From assembly GCF_029265695.1 (NCBI RefSeq), contig NZ_JAJUHW010000001.1, positions 1 to 48,991 on the forward strand: a DNA stretch of 48,991 nucleotides. The letters run 5' to 3'. This stretch comes from Gracilinema caldarium (GTDB taxonomy: Bacteria > Spirochaetota > Spirochaetia > Treponematales > Breznakiellaceae). Under the pieces are notes generated by a model, which made no database searches, was not told the DNA's origin, and saw only the letters and a program-made list of their open reading frames with translations. Below are positions 48,173 through 48,991 of the stretch, one piece after another. Position numbers and translations under genes: made by a program. Each line of letters starts with the position of its first letter. Positions within the stretch are counted from its first letter, which is position 1.

Positions 48173-48991
48173 ATGGACGCTAATGAATTAAGATCGAAAT
48201 ATATCGAATTTTTTAAATCCAAGGGTCATGCCCAGATCCAGGGGAAATCCCTGATCCCCGATAATGACCCCACAGTTCTGTTTACCACCGCCGGAATGCA
48301 CCCCCTGGTGCCCTACCTTTTAGGAGAACCCCATCCTGCAGGCAACAGATTAACGGACTATCAAAAGTGTATCCGCACCGGCGATATTGATGCGGTAGGG
48401 GATCCCAGCCATTTGACCTGTTTTGAAATGCTTGGAAACTGGTCTTTGGGAGACTATTTTAAGGAAGGGGCTATAACCATGAGTTTCGAGTTCCTAACGG
48501 ATCCGAAATGGCTTGGAATACCCCTGGAAAAAATTGGTGTTACAGTCTTTGCTGGTGAAGAAGGCATTCCCCGGGATGAAGAATCGGCGGCAATTTGGAA
48601 ACGGCTTGGTATCCCGGAAGAACGGATCCGGTTCCTCCCCCGGGAGGACAACTGGTGGGGACCTGCAGGTACCACTGGCCCCTGCGGTCCCGATACGGAA
48701 ATGTTTATCGATACGGGGCGGCCCTCCTGCGGTCCCGATTGCGGGCCGGGCTGTAAATGCGGAAAATGGCTCGAGATTTGGAACGACGTGTTCATGCAGT
48801 ATAACAAGACCGCAGAGGGTACCTATGAGCCCCTGGCAAGAAAGTGCGTGGATACGGGTATGGGCATCGAGCGGACCGTTACCATTCTGAATGGTAAGAA
48901 GTCTGTCTATGATACGGAAATTTTTGCGCCCCTTATTGCGGCGGTGGAACGGATTTCTGGATATACCTACGGTACCGATTCTGAAAAAGAC
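48173..48991 (+). CDS. alaS: Alanyl-tRNA synthetase, 5' part (runs off the window)
   Basis: The first 273 codons, open to the end of the window. The class II catalytic domain is clear: [37 protein letters not shown] (motif 1 region), [20 protein letters not shown] (motif 2), [20 protein letters not shown] and WNDVFMQYN. The [15 protein letters not shown] form is typical of the shorter spirochaete AlaS. A Cys-rich insert ([15 protein letters not shown], around residue 188-202) may bind zinc. The start ATG at 48173 gives the normal family N-terminus. Translation was read directly from the sequence. Confidence 0.95.
   Translation, partial: MDANELRSKYIEFFKSKGHAQIQGKSLIPDNDPTVLFTTAGMHPLVPYLLGEPHPAGNRLTDYQKCIRTGDIDAVGDPSHLTCFEMLGNWSLGDYFKEGAITMSFEFLTDPKWLGIPLEKIGVTVFAGEEGIPRDEESAAIWKRLGIPEERIRFLPREDNWWGPAGTTGPCGPDTEMFIDTGRPSCGPDCGPGCKCGKWLEIWNDVFMQYNKTAEGTYEPLARKCVDTGMGIERTVTILNGKKSVYDTEIFAPLIAAVERISGYTYGTDSEKD

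Noticed and set aside
1-48991. CRISPR arrays, IS elements, phage genes, tRNA or rRNA genes
   Set aside because: I looked for regularly spaced repeats, transposase motifs and tRNA-like cloverleaf ends and saw none. A dedicated search tool could still find a missed tRNA.

Overview
The window looks like chromosomal DNA of a free-living or gut-type spirochaete close to Treponema. The evidence is a BMP-family nucleoside-binding lipoprotein of the TmpC/PnrA type with its ABC transporter, a small outer-membrane beta-barrel of the Borrelia/Treponema kind, several lipoproteins with relaxed lipoboxes (LAC, SAC, VSC, PSC, TGC), and an alanyl-tRNA synthetase start of the spirochaetal form. The closest genus is an inference. 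I saw no rRNA, tRNA, CRISPR array, IS element or phage gene.

Layout. 1-3.5 kb: divergent GH18 and esterase lipoproteins, then an HD-domain protein. 3.5-15.1 kb (minus strand): a long operon that starts with a DeoR-type regulator and runs through lipoamide E2, E3 and a fused E1 of a 2-oxoacid dehydrogenase-like complex, a PHP-domain protein, a sorbitol-6-phosphate-dehydrogenase-like SDR, an FGGY kinase and an L-sorbose-1-phosphate-reductase-like enzyme. 15.2-20.1 kb: a sensor kinase, RarD, a VWA protein, a small TPR lipoprotein and a Cys-containing small protein. 20.3-26.5 kb: the arginine operon argJ-argB-argD-argG-argH, preceded by a possible 11-residue peptide ORF with five arginine codons. 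26.5-28.4 kb: a lipoprotein, a decayed ORF and threonine dehydrogenase. 28.5-34.6 kb: gltX, a secreted protein, arginase, an outer-membrane barrel, a NUDIX hydrolase and glyS. 34.6-40.2 kb: a low-GC unknown gene with a structured leader, a carbohydrate ABC importer without its own ATPase, and an alpha/beta hydrolase. 40.2-42.4 kb: a membrane protein and an AAA+ ATPase of unknown role. 42.4-48.1 kb: deoC and a complete nucleoside-type importer. 48.1 kb to the end: the 5' part of alaS.

How the genes work together. Kinase, SorE-like and SrlD-like enzymes can be ordered into a route ketose -> ketose-1-phosphate -> hexitol-6-phosphate -> fructose-6-phosphate. The dehydrogenase complex in the same operon would make an acyl-CoA. 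The arg genes cover most of arginine synthesis by the acetyl-cycling route (argC and argF are not here), while a nearby separate operon carries arginase. The nucleoside importer and deoC fit uptake and breakdown of deoxynucleosides.

The regulatory patterns most worth checking are the Arg-rich leader, a repeated arrangement in which a -10-like hexamer lies 6-8 bases before a start codon that lacks a Shine-Dalgarno sequence (suggesting leaderless mRNAs), and strong hairpins placed between solute-binding-protein genes and their membrane components.
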